Source: an uncultured Clostridium sp.
GTDB lineage: Bacteria; Bacillota; Clostridia; Lachnospirales; Lachnospiraceae
Assembly (NCBI GenBank): GCA_934438135.1
Contig: CAKSBP010000007.1
Coordinates: 32,121-96,120, forward strand
Length of the DNA: 64,000 nt
Direction: 5' to 3'
This document shows positions 25,565 to 35,954 of the stretch, in pieces. Positions within the stretch are counted from its first letter, which is position 1, and each line of letters begins with the position of its first letter. The position numbers and the translations under genes were made by a program. The notes under the pieces are model-generated. The model was not told the DNA's origin. It saw only the letters and a program-made list of their open reading frames with translations, and searched no databases.

Positions 25565-25670
25565 CATTCTATCACTTCCTGAATTATCTATTTTTCACAT
25601 TCTATTTACGCCTGTTCTGGCATGTGGCTAATCCATAAAATACAGGAAAATAAAATCATAGGAGATTATA

Positions 25671-26894
25671 ATGAAAAGAAAATTACTTTTATTTATGCTG
25701 GCGATCTGCCTTTTTATAGGACAGATTCATGTATGTCAGCCTGTTTCAGCAGAAACTTACTTGAAAGAAAAAGATTTTTTAAACCTTCTTTTGGAGAAAA
25801 TGGAATGGAATGATATGGGGGATAGTGTAGATACTTATGAACTGGCTTTGGCAAAAAAGATAATCACTAAGTCAGATAAGGCACAGTTTAATAAGGCATT
25901 AACAAGGCAGCGTGCAGCTCTTTATTTATCAAGAGCAGATATTGCTGCAAATGGAAATACATATGATAAGACATTATATAAAAAAATTGTTTCTGGTGGC
26001 AGGATTTCGGATTTAAAAGCAGTTTCTTCTTCCTGCCGGACTTCTGTCGTTAAAATGTATGAAAAGGGAATTATGATAGGGGATTCTAACGGAGCGTATA
26101 GTCAAAACCGGAAGTTTTCACCTGATACAAAAGTTACGCTATCCTTGGCAAAGAACTGTCTGATACGTTTAAAAACAGTAAGTAAACGGAAACAGATAAG
26201 TCCGGATGGACAATTGCTCAGGACAACTAATCTTCCACATAATGCAAAAAGTTACCCATACATTCTGCAGAGTTTTCCAAATAGCTTTTATCAGGCAAAG
26301 TTTGAATACCAGATTACGAAGTACAATTATACGCCGGTAAGACTGATAGATTATGCAAGTCCTGTGGATATTGGAAAAATGGTGTTTGCTTATAATGGAA
26401 CCAGAATGCAGACAGTGCTGGATAATCATTTGGATGATTGGTGTAAAACCGTGAAGAAGAATATACAGACACGTTTTAATGTAAATTACAAAACAGTAAA
26501 TGCAAGCTGGGTGAATAAGCTGAGAAGTACATATTATGTGTTTGATGGGGATGCAGTGGCAAACAGCAGGCAGACGGAAGATATCAAGGATTATGTGAAA
26601 CGGATGAAAGCGAATAAGGTGGTGATAAAGACAGAGAAGGTCGTCGTGGAGAGGTCGACGGTGTATAGTTCTGGTACAATCTATATTCGTGTTTATGTTA
26701 AATTTAAAGTAAAAGAATGCAATAGCTTGAGTAACTTAAACAATGTAATTTACAATGATGGAATCAGTATTAAAAACCTTAAGAAGAATACTTGGAAAGA
26801 GTGTTATTTTGATATTGGTGTTGGAACGTGTAATGGGTATAGTTTGGGGGAGGATTATGCAATATTAGATAATACTATAATAAATATAAAATAG
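25671..26894 (+). CDS. Exported protein with SLH-like region
   Basis: A 407-residue exported protein with a signal peptide (MKRKLLLFMLAICLFIGQI..., cleavage probably after PVSA, residue 27). Residues about 50-165 resemble SLH repeats, especially VVKMYEKGIMIGDSNGAYSQNRKFSPDTKVTLSLAKNCL, matching the 'lyekGii.G..dG.f.Pn..iTRaea' consensus. This suggests attachment to secondary cell-wall polymers. The rest (165-407) is not recognised and has a Lys/Val-rich stretch around 300. The gene has AGGAGA eight bases before the ATG. It is followed after 11 bases by a very large exported protein, with which it likely works. Confidence 0.65.
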   Translation: MKRKLLLFMLAICLFIGQIHVCQPVSAETYLKEKDFLNLLLEKMEWNDMGDSVDTYELALAKKIITKSDKAQFNKALTRQRAALYLSRADIAANGNTYDKTLYKKIVSGGRISDLKAVSSSCRTSVVKMYEKGIMIGDSNGAYSQNRKFSPDTKVTLSLAKNCLIRLKTVSKRKQISPDGQLLRTTNLPHNAKSYPYILQSFPNSFYQAKFEYQITKYNYTPVRLIDYASPVDIGKMVFAYNGTRMQTVLDNHLDDWCKTVKKNIQTRFNVNYKTVNASWVNKLRSTYYVFDGDAVANSRQTEDIKDYVKRMKANKVVIKTEKVVVERSTVYSSGTIYIRVYVKFKVKECNSLSNLNNVIYNDGISIKNLKKNTWKECYFDIGVGTCNGYSLGEDYAILDNTIINIK

Positions 26895-26905
26895 GGGGAA
26901 TGTAA

Positions 26906-29900
26906 ATGAAGAGAATTTTATGAACTTTATTATCACTTTTTTTCCTTTTAATTAGTGTATTGGAAAATAATACTTATATTAAAGCACAAAATTCTGCAAT
27001 AGTTTTTATTAATGGAAGTATTACATTTAAAACATCGGATACGCAAGCAACTACAGGAATTAAATGGAAAACCGTTGGCTTTACAATAACAAGGGTTCCA
27101 TGTTTATCTGCAAGTACTAATAATGGAGGATATCCTATAAAATATAAGCATGCAATGATTTTATTAAGGGATGAGTGGGTAACAAGTAGTCAATATGATG
27201 GAATAGTGAAAATGACCTTCACCATCCCAAAATCCGTTGTAAGCTCCGCACTTGTCAAAGCTGGAATGAGTGACCTGAAAAGTAATGATATCATATATTT
27301 GCATGGTATTTTCCAGGTTACTCATAATGGAAAAAATTATGGAAGTAAGAAGTATGACCTTCCATCCATTACGAATGCAGAACATTGGGCAAATCCAGAT
27401 GATTTTGAAGATCGATTTGATATTAAAGTCATTTATAAGGCGCCCAATGAACCTGTAGGTGTTCAGTATAAAACGTCATCTGGTGCAGTAATCGAAACGA
27501 ATACCCTGCCAGAAAGCAAATGGGTTATACCAGGAAGTACAGTTTCTTTTGCATTAGATACAGAGAAAACGTATTCTGGTAAAAAATATCGCCTTTATAA
27601 AAGTTACATTCGCTATTATGGTTTACAAACAGCAATTCAGGGATATGGGCGAAATACTTTGAATGGGGATTCTCTGAGTGATGTAATGAATCGAAATATC
27701 AGGCAGCGGGTTGGCGGAGTTCAGTTTGTTGGTATTATGAAAGAAGTGAAAGACCAAAGTTCGGAGACGGAAGGCAGTTATCAAGTAAATCAGATGGAAC
27801 CACTTCCGTATGGAGAAATTGCTGCAGATGCCAGAGGCAAGCCACAGTTTAATGTACAGGATGGAATACCAACTACTGAAAATTTATATATTAATGTATT
27901 TACTCAACGTTATCTACTTGCATATGAGTATGAAAAAATAACAGGAAAAAAACAATATACAGTAACAGTGAAACGGAATTATAGTTTGTCATGGAAGGAA
28001 AATGGAAAACAGAAGACAGATACACAAAGTTTACAGAAGACAGTTACTATTACAAGAACTTATTCTTACTGGAAATTAAAGAAATTAGAATACTATAAAA
28101 TAAAAGATGCAATCATTCAAAATGGTGCACTGCCAGGTGGTAAAAAGGTGATACGTCCACCAAATGGTATGGAACCATCTGCATTATATTTCATTTATAG
28201 TGAAAAAGAACATCTTAAAGAACCTTCTTATCAGAAGACAATTACACTGCCTTCTGAATCAATTCAAGGGGCGGATTCCTGCCCAGCTCTACCAGATGAA
28301 AATTTTGAAAGTTATGCAGATGAATCTATCGGAGAAATACAGGTAAAAAATGATATGTTTTCTTTTGATGGAAAAAATATAACAACTGCCCAATGGAAAG
28401 AAAAGGAGACGGATAAACCATGTCTGACTTCAGAAGAAGTACCAGAGACAGAAAAAAATGATTTATATCAAAATGGCCTGACTATTCCTGCTGAATTGGC
28501 AAATGGTATTTATGAAACAGATGGTATTGTTGAATATCAGGCTGTGGAATTATACCAGACAAGTCAGCCGCCTTTACTTACCTTTGCTATTGATGAACTT
28601 TCTTCCGTTACTGTTCATACACCAGTAGTCTGTGAGGCCGAATTTTCCGATGCAAGGAAATATTGTCAGTTGATAAAGCCAGATAATTCTAAAAAACAAC
28701 TGGTATTGGACCAATCGTTTCATATCAGCATTCCAACGGTAGGAGAGCATTTATATATTGATGGATATGGATACCGGGATTATGAAAAATATACACAAAG
28801 CAGAGAGGTAAAGATACCATTTGATGTTTATCTTGGAACAGAGTGTATACCGGCGGGAACCTGGATTCCGTTTTCCTGCGATACGATGACGTTTTATGTT
28901 CCAGTGTGGGTAAAAGAAAGAACCTATCAGATAGAGTGCCGAGCGTTTTCTATTAATGCAGCAGCTAATGATGGACTTTACAGAGAGGAGGAAACAGCGA
29001 ATCTAGATCGGGAACATTATACTGCCACCTGTAGCTTTGATGTACAGGTATCAGGAAGAGTTTATGGCATGAAACTGGTCGATATATCGGATTATCCATT
29101 GTGGAGAAGTGTGTTTCGGGAAGAAAACTCTCTACATCCGAATGGAACAGCATATTATTCAGGCATTGGAAATCAGAATGGCGAAAAAACAGGGGTAAAA
29201 CCAATATTTACTTTCCCATTGCTTCCAGGCAGTCATCCAACTAATAAAGAGGCAGGAGCAGTTCATACAGGATTTGCATCTCGTTTTATTTTAACTACAG
29301 TAGGAGAGATGTATAACAAAAAGGATTATATACAGATTACGCCATCCTTTTTCTGGATTAGTAAAAATGGAAAAGAGAGAAAGGAAGTAGATGTTTACTA
29401 TAGAGAAACGATTCATGGCATACAGAATATGCTGGTTAAGACGGGGAGTGCTCTAGATTTAACGAATATAAAGTATTTTTCCCTTGGAGATCCATATTTT
29501 TCAGTGCCAGAGGAGGAATTGACTGAAAAATCAATTCTTACAGGGAAAGATAAAGAGGAACTTTCTATTATTTCTTCTCCTATGTTTACATTTCATCATA
29601 TTCTTCTTTCGGATAACTTCCGAACCTATTTAGGAAAGAAACATTGGACATTTCATAACCGCCCTAATTGGATAGCTCAATCCGCAGTTTCGAAATCTGT
29701 TCAGAAATGGTATGGAGAATATTATCTTCCTAGCCAGATTTATGTTGTTGAAAAAGGATTTGATTTGGAAGGTTATTGGAAAAAGCATGGTGGGTTTACC
29801 TTAAGAGAATCCTGCTTTTTGAAAACAGGTTATCTTTTAGTACATTTTGATATAGAAACAATTCAAAATGAAACGCCATATTTAAGCTATTCTAATACAG

Positions 29901-30064
29901 AAAATGAAATCTCTGGGTACTGTAATATGTGGAAAACAGAATTGTTTCAGAATAAGAAGACAGACAGCAGCCAGAATACCTTTTCTTTTCAAGAGGGAGA
30001 TTATCTGCTGTATGATTTAGAAAAACGAGCTTCTTTAGATTATGCAGTCAGTGGAACGCATTAA
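26906..30064 (+). CDS. Very large exported protein with an in-frame TGA in its signal peptide (possibly DUF5704 type)
   Basis: The reading frame from ATG 26906 (with GGGGGA before it) begins MKRIL, then TGA at 26921-26923, then TLLSLFFLLISVLENNTYIKAQN and 1030 further uninterrupted codons to 30064. ATG plus the sequence after TGA forms a textbook signal peptide, so the original start is surely 26906 and the TGA interrupts it; if translation began only at the TTG at 26960 the signal peptide would be lost. The mature part is rich in aromatic residues and beta-type sequence, with a C-terminal region, GRVYGMKLVDISDYPLW, which recalls DUF5704 proteins of Clostridia. Role unknown; a cell-surface function is suggested by the SLH-like neighbour. 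A true nonsense mutation, read-through or sequencing error are all possible. Confidence 0.6.
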
Positions 30065-30103
30065 TTTATAAAATTTAGTCTATGGAAAATATGAAAAATT
30101 ATT

Positions 30104-30130
30104 TTGCCTGCTTTTGGTATGTGTTATACT
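30104..30130 (+). promoter_or_regulatory. Extended -10 promoter before sbcD
   Basis: TG-T-TATACT with TATACT at 30125-30130; the best -35 is TTGCCT (30104-30109), 15 bases upstream. The extended -10 compensates for the short spacer. Confidence 0.5.
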
Positions 30131-30181
30131 AACAAAGAGAAAAATTTGAATGAAAAATAAAGAAAGAAAAAGGTGAATTGT

Positions 30182-31423
30182 ATGAGACTATTGCATACAA
30201 GCGACTGGCATCTTGGAAAGAATCTGGAGGGACAGTCCAGACTTGCAGAACAGGAACAGTTTTTAAATGATTTTGTAGATATGGTAGAGGAAAAAAAAAT
30301 AGATATGGTTATTATCGCCGGAGATATTTATGATACACCAAATCCTTCGGCAAAGGCAGAACAGCTTTTTTATGAGACATTGGAAAAAATATCAAAGAAT
30401 GGTGAACGTATTACTCTGGTTGTATCAGGAAATCATGATAGTCCGGACAGGCTGGTGGCAGCAGAACCATTGGCTAGACTACACGGCATTATTATTGCTG
30501 GAACGCCAAAAACGATTGTACCAACCGGTAGGTATGGGAAGCAGGAGGTAATTGAATCTGGTGAAGGTTATTTGAAAATCCAGATAAATGGTGAAACAGC
30601 TACTGTACTGACGGTTCCATATCCAAGTGAAAAGCGTTTAAATGAAGTATTATATGAAGAATTTTCTGAGGAAGAGGAGAGACAAAAGACTTATAGTGAA
30701 CGGGTAAAACTGCTTTTTTCCAGACTGGAACAGCAGTTTCAAGATGATACGGTAAATCTTGTCGTGTCCCATCTATTTGTAAATGGCTCAAAAGAGGCTG
30801 GTTCGGAACGCAGCATTTCCCTTGGCGGAAGTTATCTGGTAGATAGTTCCTGTTTTCCAGAAAAAGCACAGTATATTGCCTTGGGGCATGTACATCGTCC
30901 GCAGACGATTCCAGGAACAAAGAAAAGAGCTAGGTATTCTGGTTCCCCACTGCATTTTAATAAGCGGGAAGCTGGTTTTCAGAAAAAAGTTTTTGTAATA
31001 GATGTAAAAGCGGGAGAACCAGCTGAGATTTCAGAAATAGATTTAAAAACTTATAAGCCTATTGAAATCTGGAGGTGTAATAATTACGCGGAAGCTTTAG
31101 AGAAATGTAAGGAAAATTCGGAGCGGGAGTGTTTTGTTTATTTGGAAATCAAGACAGATAGTTTTATTATGGAAGACCAGATTAAGGAGCTTCGTGAGTG
31201 GAAGAAAGATATTTTGGAAATTCTTCCAGTAACGGAGTCAGATGAAGCAGATGTTTCTTTGGAAATGGATCGGAAGGAACAGTCATTTGAAGAACTGTTT
31301 ACGGAGTTTTATAAAAAAGAACGCGGTGTAGAACCAGAGGAAGAACTGGTTTCACTGCTGTTATCAATTGTTTCAGAAGATGAGGTGGAGGAGAAGGATG
31401 CGGCCGATACAGTTAGAGATTAA
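30182..31423 (+). CDS. sbcD: Exonuclease subunit SbcD (Mre11-like)
   Basis: A 413-residue nuclease subunit of SbcCD, which cuts DNA hairpins and processes blocked double-strand ends. Phosphoesterase motifs are clear: HTSDWHLG near the start, IAGDIYD, SGNHDSPDR, the GGSYLVDSS region, and LGHVHRPQ. The C-terminal cap domain is of normal length. ATG 30182 is chosen over GTG 30173 because AAAGGTG precedes it. It overlaps sbcC by 26 bases. The pair probably acts with or beside the SMC-like operon upstream in handling foreign or abnormal DNA, but this is inference. Confidence 0.95.
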   Translation: MRLLHTSDWHLGKNLEGQSRLAEQEQFLNDFVDMVEEKKIDMVIIAGDIYDTPNPSAKAEQLFYETLEKISKNGERITLVVSGNHDSPDRLVAAEPLARLHGIIIAGTPKTIVPTGRYGKQEVIESGEGYLKIQINGETATVLTVPYPSEKRLNEVLYEEFSEEEERQKTYSERVKLLFSRLEQQFQDDTVNLVVSHLFVNGSKEAGSERSISLGGSYLVDSSCFPEKAQYIALGHVHRPQTIPGTKKRARYSGSPLHFNKREAGFQKKVFVIDVKAGEPAEISEIDLKTYKPIEIWRCNNYAEALEKCKENSERECFVYLEIKTDSFIMEDQIKELREWKKDILEILPVTESDEADVSLEMDRKEQSFEELFTEFYKKERGVEPEEELVSLLLSIVSEDEVEEKDAADTVRD

Positions 31424-34400
31424 GGGACTTAACAGCTTTATGGAAAAGCAGTCAGTCGATTTTGATGAGTTAACCAAGAGTGGTCTGTTTGGAATTTTTG
31501 GCCCGACAGGGAGTGGAAAAACGACGATTCTGGATGGAATTACTCTTGCTTTATATGGAAAGATTGCAAGAAAGAGCAAGAACTTTATTAATGCAAACAG
31601 CGAGAATGCCACGATTGTATTTGAGTTTCAGATTACAGGAAATGTGGTAAAACGCTACCGGGTAGAGAGAGTATTTAAAACGGATAAAAAAACTGGTGGA
31701 GTAAAAACGAGCAAATCCTTGTTAATTGACGTGACAGGTGAACCAGAAGTGCTTGCAGACAAGAAGACGGAAGTAGATAATCTGTGTCAGGATATTATAG
31801 GGTTAAATTCAGAAGATTTTCAAAGAACAGTTGTCCTGCCACAAGGAAAATTCAGTGATTTTCTAAAACTGGAAGGAAATGAGAGAAGCAAGATGCTGGA
31901 GCGTTTGTTTGGTCTGGAAGAATACGGGGATCAGCTGACTTTTCGCCTGAAAAGGAAAAGAGAAGCGGAACAGTTACAAATGGCAGATGTGGAAGGACAG
32001 CTGAAGACCTATGATGGCATTTCAGAAAACAGCCTTTTGGAGCAGCAGGATGTATATGAAGAATTAAAGAAACTGCTTATGAAACAGCAGAGAGCTCAGA
32101 AGCAGATTTTGGATGAATATGAGAAGAAAAAGGAAATCTGGAAGTTACAGGAAGAATTAGAGGAACATCAGGAAAAGCAGAAAGAACTGGAAAAGCATAG
32201 AGAAGCAATGGAAGAACTGAGCCAAAAGCTAAAGCTTACAGAACGTGCATCTAGAGTAATTCCATTGATTACAGAGTGGAAACGTCTTAATCAGGAGCTT
32301 ATAGCAGCCAAGGAGAAACGGAAAAAAACCAAAGTTTCTTTGGAACAGGTGACCGCAAAAAAAGAAAAAACGGATCAGGACTGGGAACAGGCAAAGCTGG
32401 AAAAGGAAGAACGGATTCCGAAACTTCAGGAAGAATATCTGAAGGTGAAAGAAGCCATTTCTCTGAAAGAGGATTTAGAAGCAGTTCATGCAGAGATTCT
32501 TAAAAGAACAGAAGAAAAAAAGCGTTTAGAAGAGAAGAAGAAACAATACAGCGAAAACTGCGAGACTGCCGAACAGAAGAAAATAGAAACGGACAAGAAA
32601 ATTTTAGAATTAGAAAAGAAATCCAGAGAATATCTGGTGGATTCTTCTTTGAGAACACAGGTACGGAATGGAGTGTTATTGGAAAAACAGCTTTTAAATC
32701 TATCGAAGCAGCTGGATAAGGAATGTGCAAACTTACAAAATCAGGAAGAGACTGTACAGAACGCAGAAAAGGAACTATCTGTAATGGGGGGAAAACTATT
32801 TGCCGGTGAGATAGTAGCGGATTATAATGCCTTCGCAAAAAAAATGATGGATTTGCAAAAAGACCGAGCAGAATATGATACCTATGTTCAAAATGTGAAG
32901 ACGTTCGAAGCACAATTAGCAGAAACAAGGAAATTACAACATTCTGCTTCCGAGCAGATGAAACTGCAGACAGAAAAAGTTCAGGAACTAGAAAAGAAGA
33001 GAAGAAAACTGGAAACAGAAGCGTTTGCTTATCAGCTGAGAAAAGAGTTAAAAGATGGAAGTCCTTGCCCTGTCTGCGGTTCTATTCATCATGAGATAGT
33101 ACTAGGGGAAAATTTTACGCAGGAGGATATAGAACAGGCAGCTAAAGAATTGGAAAAGGAACAAAAACTTTTGGAGCAATGCCAGCGTGCAGAAATGAAA
33201 CAGACAGCAGAGCTGGAAAATTTGGAAAGACAGAAGAGAGAACTGGAACAGAAGAAAGAAAAACTAGATGTATCCTGTATACAGAAGACGGTAGAGGAAT
33301 ACGGAGAATTGCTGGTTAGTCTATCTAATTATCGGGAAAAAGAAAGTGCTCAAAAGGCAAGAGTTCATATGCTGGACGAACAGAAAATAAATTTTGCGAG
33401 AAGACAGCAGGAAAAAGAGCATATAGAATCTGAAAAGAAGAAGCTATCCAAAGAATCCGGTATGGAAGACTTTTTGGAAATGGAAGAAAAAATTACTCAG
33501 CTGGACCAACAGTATCATGAGAATGAAATGCTACTGAAGGAGAAACGTACGAAATCTGAGGAGTATCAGAGTATTTGGAAACAATGGAAAGAACAGCTTA
33601 GTGCTGCAGAAAATAGAATTGCTGCTCATGTAGAAGCAATTTTCCAGAAGGAGAAACAGGCAGAAGAAAAAAATAAAAAGCTATCTGCTCTTGGAAAGAT
33701 AGAAATTACTTTAGATGCATTAAAACAGAGCCGTGATTCAATTAAGGAAGAAGGAAATGGAATTACATTAAAGTATAGGAAACTGGAAAGACTGAAATTA
33801 CAGCTCGATGAAGAGTATAATAAGATAAATAAAACGTATATTGAAATAACAACGCAGATAGAAGTGCTTTCAGACAGCAGCCAGAAGCAGGAAAGGGCGA
33901 TGGAAGCAAAGCTGAAAGAAGAACAGTTTACCACAATGGAAGAATGCCAGAGTCATGTGATGGAAAAAGATGTAGCAGTAGATGCAGCAAGACAGGTAGA
34001 AAAGTTCCAAAGTGATACGGCTGTTGAAAAAAAATTTGTAGAAGAAAAACTACAAAAATTAGGAGACAGACGAACGACGAAACAGGAATGGGAAGAAATC
34101 CAGACCAGAAAATTAGAGATGGAAGCAAAACTGGAAACATTAAAACAGGAGTATGCCAAGGCAAGCCATCAGTTGGAAGATTTAAAAAAGAAACTAGAGG
34201 CAGTCAAAGATCTTCTGGAGGAAAAGAAGAAACGGGAACATCAGCTTGGACTTTTAGATGATTTAATGAAATTATTCCGTGGAAAACGTTTTGTGGAATA
34301 TGTAGCTCATTCCAGACTGCGTTATATTTCCAAGGCAGCAGGAAAAAGACTTCATGAAATTTCTAATGGAAATTATGGATTGGAAGTGGATGAAGAAGGA

Positions 34401-34754
34401 AAGTTTATTATCTGTGATTATAAAAACGGTGGTATTAAAAGGGATTCTTCTACTCTGTCAGGAGGTGAAACATTTCTTGTATCTCTGTCACTTTCTCTTG
34501 CACTATCGGAACAGGTACAGCTAAAAGGAAGTGCACCGCTGGAACTGTTTTTTCTAGATGAAGGCTTTGGAACGTTAGATGATACACTTTTGGATGTGGT
34601 TATGGATTCACTGGAAAAAATTCAAAATGACCGTTTGAAAGTCGGTATTATCAGTCACGTAGAATCTATTAAAAACCGTGTTCCAGTGAAATTGATTGTT
34701 ACACCAAGCAAAGCAGGAATGGGCGGAAGTAAGATAAAGATTGAGAGAAATTAG
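31398..34754 (+). CDS. sbcC: Exonuclease subunit SbcC (Rad50-like)
   Basis: A 1118-residue ATPase subunit. The Walker A motif is FGPTGSGKTTILDGITLALYG near residue 35, the N-terminal head begins MRPIQLEIKGLNSF, and long coiled coils on both sides surround the zinc-hook CPVCG near residue 557. The C-terminal head has the signature STLSGGETFLVSLSLSLAL, and Walker B LELFFLDEGFGTLD. ATG 31398, preceded by GGAGGAGAAGG, overlaps the sbcD end. Length is a little larger than average for E. coli SbcC (1048). The SbcD neighbour completes the complex. Confidence 0.96.
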   Translation: MRPIQLEIKGLNSFMEKQSVDFDELTKSGLFGIFGPTGSGKTTILDGITLALYGKIARKSKNFINANSENATIVFEFQITGNVVKRYRVERVFKTDKKTGGVKTSKSLLIDVTGEPEVLADKKTEVDNLCQDIIGLNSEDFQRTVVLPQGKFSDFLKLEGNERSKMLERLFGLEEYGDQLTFRLKRKREAEQLQMADVEGQLKTYDGISENSLLEQQDVYEELKKLLMKQQRAQKQILDEYEKKKEIWKLQEELEEHQEKQKELEKHREAMEELSQKLKLTERASRVIPLITEWKRLNQELIAAKEKRKKTKVSLEQVTAKKEKTDQDWEQAKLEKEERIPKLQEEYLKVKEAISLKEDLEAVHAEILKRTEEKKRLEEKKKQYSENCETAEQKKIETDKKILELEKKSREYLVDSSLRTQVRNGVLLEKQLLNLSKQLDKECANLQNQEETVQNAEKELSVMGGKLFAGEIVADYNAFAKKMMDLQKDRAEYDTYVQNVKTFEAQLAETRKLQHSASEQMKLQTEKVQELEKKRRKLETEAFAYQLRKELKDGSPCPVCGSIHHEIVLGENFTQEDIEQAAKELEKEQKLLEQCQRAEMKQTAELENLERQKRELEQKKEKLDVSCIQKTVEEYGELLVSLSNYREKESAQKARVHMLDEQKINFARRQQEKEHIESEKKKLSKESGMEDFLEMEEKITQLDQQYHENEMLLKEKRTKSEEYQSIWKQWKEQLSAAENRIAAHVEAIFQKEKQAEEKNKKLSALGKIEITLDALKQSRDSIKEEGNGITLKYRKLERLKLQLDEEYNKINKTYIEITTQIEVLSDSSQKQERAMEAKLKEEQFTTMEECQSHVMEKDVAVDAARQVEKFQSDTAVEKKFVEEKLQKLGDRRTTKQEWEEIQTRKLEMEAKLETLKQEYAKASHQLEDLKKKLEAVKDLLEEKKKREHQLGLLDDLMKLFRGKRFVEYVAHSRLRYISKAAGKRLHEISNGNYGLEVDEEGKFIICDYKNGGIKRDSSTLSGGETFLVSLSLSLALSEQVQLKGSAPLELFFLDEGFGTLDDTLLDVVMDSLEKIQNDRLKVGIISHVESIKNRVPVKLIVTPSKAGMGGSKIKIERN

Positions 34755-34877
34755 TGTTTGTGGGAATGAGTTAATTCATTAGCAGTAGTTCGCCCTATAG
34801 AAATACTTGTAACTCATATTTTGATGAAAAATGGGATATTCTAAGAGGGAAATTAGAGAATAATATGAGGTGCTGCT

Positions 34878-35846
34878 ATGATGATGAATAAAAATTTAAA
34901 GGAATGCAGTCAGGTCACGGAAGCAAAGAATTTAGCTGGCAGAAGGACTGACCTTGCACTGGAAGTCCGCGAGAGCTTTCCGGATGATGATGAAGAAATC
35001 AAAGGAGTAGTTCTAACAAAAGAAGATGTAGAAGAGAAAGATATTTCGGTTACGACAGTGATTATAAAAGACCAGCAGGGTGCAGAGGCAATGGGAAAAC
35101 CCATTGGAACGTATGTTACCATTGAAGCTCCGCATCTGAATGAGGAAGACGAGTCGTATCACCGACCTCTGGCAGATGAAATTGCAAAATATGTGAAAAA
35201 ACTGGCTGGTGGAATTGAAAATAAATCTGTTTTAATTGTCGGGCTTGGAAATCGGGAAGTTACCCCGGATGCACTAGGACCTCAGGTCGTGGATAATTTA
35301 TTTGTAACCAGGCACCTGATTCGGGAATTCGGTGAAGATTTTCAAAAGAAGCATAAAATGGAAAGCATGAGTGCCATTTCTCCAGGCGTCATGGCACAGA
35401 CAGGTATGGAAAGCGGAGAAATCCTTGCAGGAATTATAAAGGAAACGAAACCAGATTTAGTCATTGCGATTGATGCATTAGCAGCAAGAAGCGTTGAAAG
35501 ACTGAATACGACTGTTCAGATCACCAATACGGGAATTAATCCTGGTGCCGGAGTGGGAAATAATCGAAAAGCGTTAAATAAAGAAAGCCTTGGTGTTGAT
35601 GTAGTTGCCTTGGGTGTTCCAACGGTAGTAGATGCATTAACAATTGTATCGGATCATTTAGAACACTGTCTTTCCAAGCAGGGATTCTCTGAACAGGAAA
35701 TTGCATTGTTTATTCATGAGACAGATGATATTTCTATGCGGAGTATGTTTGTAACACCAAAGAGCATTGATGAATCTGTGAAACAAATCAGCTATACGAT
35801 TTCAGAGGCTTTGAACCAATGCTTTTACACTGAGATTGTTAATTAG
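34878..35846 (+). CDS. gpr: Germination protease (spore protease)
   Basis: A 322-residue protease that degrades small acid-soluble spore proteins when a spore germinates. The N-terminus RTDLALE is characteristic of the prosequence cut site in the zymogen; the core contains IVGLGNREVTPDALGP and IDALAARSVERLNTTVQITNTGINPGAG. It starts at ATG 34878, with GAGGTG before it. Expression is expected from the forespore under sigma-G or sigma-F; no clear site was identified in the 123-base gap after sbcC. Order gpr-spoIIP-lepA-hemW-hrcA-grpE-dnaK-dnaJ-prmA-rsmE is the same as in Bacillus. Confidence 0.96.
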   Translation: MMMNKNLKECSQVTEAKNLAGRRTDLALEVRESFPDDDEEIKGVVLTKEDVEEKDISVTTVIIKDQQGAEAMGKPIGTYVTIEAPHLNEEDESYHRPLADEIAKYVKKLAGGIENKSVLIVGLGNREVTPDALGPQVVDNLFVTRHLIREFGEDFQKKHKMESMSAISPGVMAQTGMESGEILAGIIKETKPDLVIAIDALAARSVERLNTTVQITNTGINPGAGVGNNRKALNKESLGVDVVALGVPTVVDALTIVSDHLEHCLSKQGFSEQEIALFIHETDDISMRSMFVTPKSIDESVKQISYTISEALNQCFYTEIVN

Positions 35847-35853
35847 AAGTGAG

Positions 35854-35882
35854 GTCATATTTTTTATGTTTTTGAATAAACT
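35854..35882 (+). promoter_or_regulatory. Possible sigma-E promoter of spoIIP
   Basis: GTCATATT at 35854-35861 resembles the sigma-E -35 box and AATAAACT at 35875-35882 resembles its -10 box, with 13 bases between. spoIIP is a known sigma-E gene in Bacillus. Single match, so low confidence. Confidence 0.3.
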
Positions 35883-35954
35883 ATAGGTAATGACAGTGAC
35901 GTGAGAAAAGTGGATGCTGTGTTGAAAGAATAGAAGAAATCAGGTGGTGATGCC

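Noticed and set aside
25622..25813. Plus-strand ORF of 63 codons at the SLH-like gene start
   Set aside because: It overlaps the signal peptide in another frame, and only the 25671 frame has AGGAGA and a signal sequence.
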